DNA of 64,000 nt from Brenneria izadpanahii (lineage in GTDB: Bacteria; Pseudomonadota; Gammaproteobacteria; Enterobacterales; Enterobacteriaceae): positions 2,728,001-2,792,000 of the forward strand of contig NZ_CP050854.1 of NCBI RefSeq assembly GCF_017569925.1, read 5' to 3'. The notes under the pieces were generated by a model, which saw nothing but the letters and a program-made list of their open reading frames with translations, had not been told where the DNA came from and made no database searches. Below, one piece after another: positions 62,770 to 64,000 of the stretch (its first letter is position 1; every line of letters starts with the position of its first letter). Both the position numbers and the translations under genes were made by a program.

Positions 62770-64000
62770 ATGAAAGTGATTGTACTCGGCGCCGGCGTGA
62801 TCGGCGTCACCACCGCCTGGTATCTGCGCCGGCAAGGGTTCGAGGTGGAACTGATCGACCGCCGGGACGGGCCGGGACAGGAGGCCAGTTTTGCCAACGC
62901 GGGCGGCGTATGCCCCGGCTTTTCCGGCCCCTGGGCCGCGCCGGGCATGATGGCGAAGGCGCTGTGCTGGCTGTTCGAGGAGCAGGCTCCGCTGAAATGG
63001 CGTCCGCGTCTTGATGTGAATCAGTGGCGCTGGCTGTGGCTATTCGCCCGCGAATGCCGGCTCGAACGCTACCGGACGAACAAGGCGCGCATGCAGCGCA
63101 TCGCCCAGTATAGCCAACGCTGTCTGCGCGAACTGCGCGAGGAGACCGGCATCAATTATCAGCAGCAGGCGCTGGGCGTATTGCAGTTGTTCAGCACCCA
63201 GCAAGAGCTGGATATGGCCGCGCAGGCATCCCGCGTGCTGACGGAGTTCGGCGTCAGGCACCGTATCGTGGACGCCGCCGGGATCGGCGCGATTGAACCG
63301 GCGCTGGCGCAGGCCGCTATCCCATTGACCGGCGGGCTGCACCTGCCCGGCGACGAAACCGGCGACTGCGCCCTGTTTACCCAGGAACTGGCGCAACAGC
63401 TACAGCGGCAAGGCGTAAATTTCCATTTCGGCGCCACGATAACCCGACTGACGCAGGACGGACACCGGCAACGCATCGTCGGCGTGGAGACCGACCGCGG
63501 CCCGCTGACGGCGGACGCGGTGGTGGTCGCGCTGGGCAGCGACGCCGCCCGGCTGGTCAGGCCGCTTGGCGTCCGGCTGCCGATCTATCCGGTTAAAGGC
63601 TATTCCGTCACGCTGGATATCGACGATCCCGCCGCCGCTCCCCGCTCGTCGGTGATGTTCGAATCCCGCAAGGTGATGATCACCCGGCTCGGCAACCGGC
63701 TGCGGGTGGCCGGCATCGCCGCAGTGGACGATTACGCCACGCTGCCGGACGAAAAATCATGCGCCTTCGTCGCGGCCACCGCCCAAGCGCTGTTTCCCAA
63801 CGCCGGAAACTATCGCGACATCCAGCCGTGGTGCGGCCTGCGCCCGATGACGCCGGACGGCCCCGGCTACGTCGGCAAAACCCCGTTCGCCGGGCTGTTT
63901 CTGGCCTGCGGCCAGGGCTCCAGCGGCTGGACTCAGGCGGCGGGCGTCGGACGTCTGGTCGCCGACGCGATTGCCGGCAATCCGGCAGAAATCGATCTGG
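62770..64000 (+). CDS. DadA-like D-amino-acid dehydrogenase small subunit, partial (3' end outside window)
   Basis: This is an FAD-dependent dehydrogenase of the DadA/glycine-oxidase family, which deaminates D-amino acids to keto acids. The FAD-binding motif VLGAGVIGVTTAWYL is at the N-terminus, with ASFANAGGVCPGF, PVKGYSVTLDI and the C-terminal GLRPMTPDGPGYVG and CGQGSSGWTQAAGVG. About 410 residues are visible, nearly the usual ~420. It follows the importer and SDR in one operon, so catabolism of an imported D-amino-acid compound is likely. The ATG is at 62770; AGGAAAATAGCC precedes it. Confidence 0.9.
   Translation, partial: MKVIVLGAGVIGVTTAWYLRRQGFEVELIDRRDGPGQEASFANAGGVCPGFSGPWAAPGMMAKALCWLFEEQAPLKWRPRLDVNQWRWLWLFARECRLERYRTNKARMQRIAQYSQRCLRELREETGINYQQQALGVLQLFSTQQELDMAAQASRVLTEFGVRHRIVDAAGIGAIEPALAQAAIPLTGGLHLPGDETGDCALFTQELAQQLQRQGVNFHFGATITRLTQDGHRQRIVGVETDRGPLTADAVVVALGSDAARLVRPLGVRLPIYPVKGYSVTLDIDDPAAAPRSSVMFESRKVMITRLGNRLRVAGIAAVDDYATLPDEKSCAFVAATAQALFPNAGNYRDIQPWCGLRPMTPDGPGYVGKTPFAGLFLACGQGSSGWTQAAGVGRLVADAIAGNPAEIDL

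Noticed and set aside
1..64000. CRISPR arrays, tRNA/rRNA genes, insertion sequences or prophage genes
   Set aside because: No regular spaced repeats, cloverleaf-like genes, transposases, integrases or phage structural genes were seen.

Overview
The window looks like chromosome of a plant-associated enterobacterium, most likely of the soft-rot Pectobacteriaceae type (Brenneria, Dickeya, Pectobacterium or relatives). This is an inference. It rests on enterobacterial orthologues (OtsB/OtsA, TreF, YdcF, YqjI, Hha-like, PqiABC, MetNIQ), about 55% GC, genes for plant phenolics, trehalose and peptides, and several intergenic palindromic repeats of the kind common in these genomes. No prophage, insertion sequence, CRISPR array, rRNA or tRNA gene was seen.

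Layout. 1-5893: a minus-strand ureide/hydantoin/purine catabolic cluster (NCS2 permease, M20-type amidohydrolase, cysteine hydrolase, allantoinase-like enzyme) and an MFS transporter. 6118-6745: remnants of a divergent phenolic acid decarboxylase/LysR pair whose shared 5' half has been deleted. 6757-9340: a DctA-type carrier with a divergent GntR regulator and a clear spaced operator. 9757-17152: oxidoreductases (two SDRs and a PRISE-type enolate reductase), two LysR regulators, a PEBP protein, an AraC regulator and an alpha/beta hydrolase. 17384-20254: a MarR regulator divergent from a complete three-subunit UbiX/UbiD-type hydroxyarylic acid decarboxylase. 20754-25880: an envelope block (DUF3313 lipoprotein, MipA/OmpV, split PqiA, PqiB, PqiC). 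25931-27074: a TetR regulator and a tiny lipoprotein sharing an operator. 27589-31901: otsB-otsA-treF (trehalose). 31963-33845: YdcF, an Hha-like protein and a HEAT-repeat protein.

36112-44073 is the signalling region. A PAS-HAMP-MCP-CZB chemoreceptor, a stand-alone receiver and a 1275-residue hybrid histidine kinase with an HPt domain form a tight operon, convergent with a second, Cache-type chemoreceptor. Both chemoreceptors have a good sigma-28 (FliA) promoter with exact 15-bp spacing. A YqjI-like PadR regulator follows.

45370-55293 is a ten-kilobase minus-strand run: MetQ-MetN-MetI importer, M20 amidohydrolase, a five-gene dipeptide-type ABC importer, and a short AhpD-like protein. 56678-64000 is a second peptide-type ABC importer with fused ATPases, followed by an SDR and a DadA-like D-amino-acid dehydrogenase cut by the window edge.

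The most notable observations are: (i) otsA, treF and metI each carry a single missing G in a G run, and adding one base restores full length in each, which points to systematic homopolymer under-calling or a shared mutational process; (ii) the FliA-dependent chemoreceptor/receiver/hybrid-kinase operon, which lacks cheA and cheW; (iii) the padC/LysR deletion scar beside an intact alternative decarboxylase; (iv) several repeat families, including three copies of a ~100-bp palindromic element.
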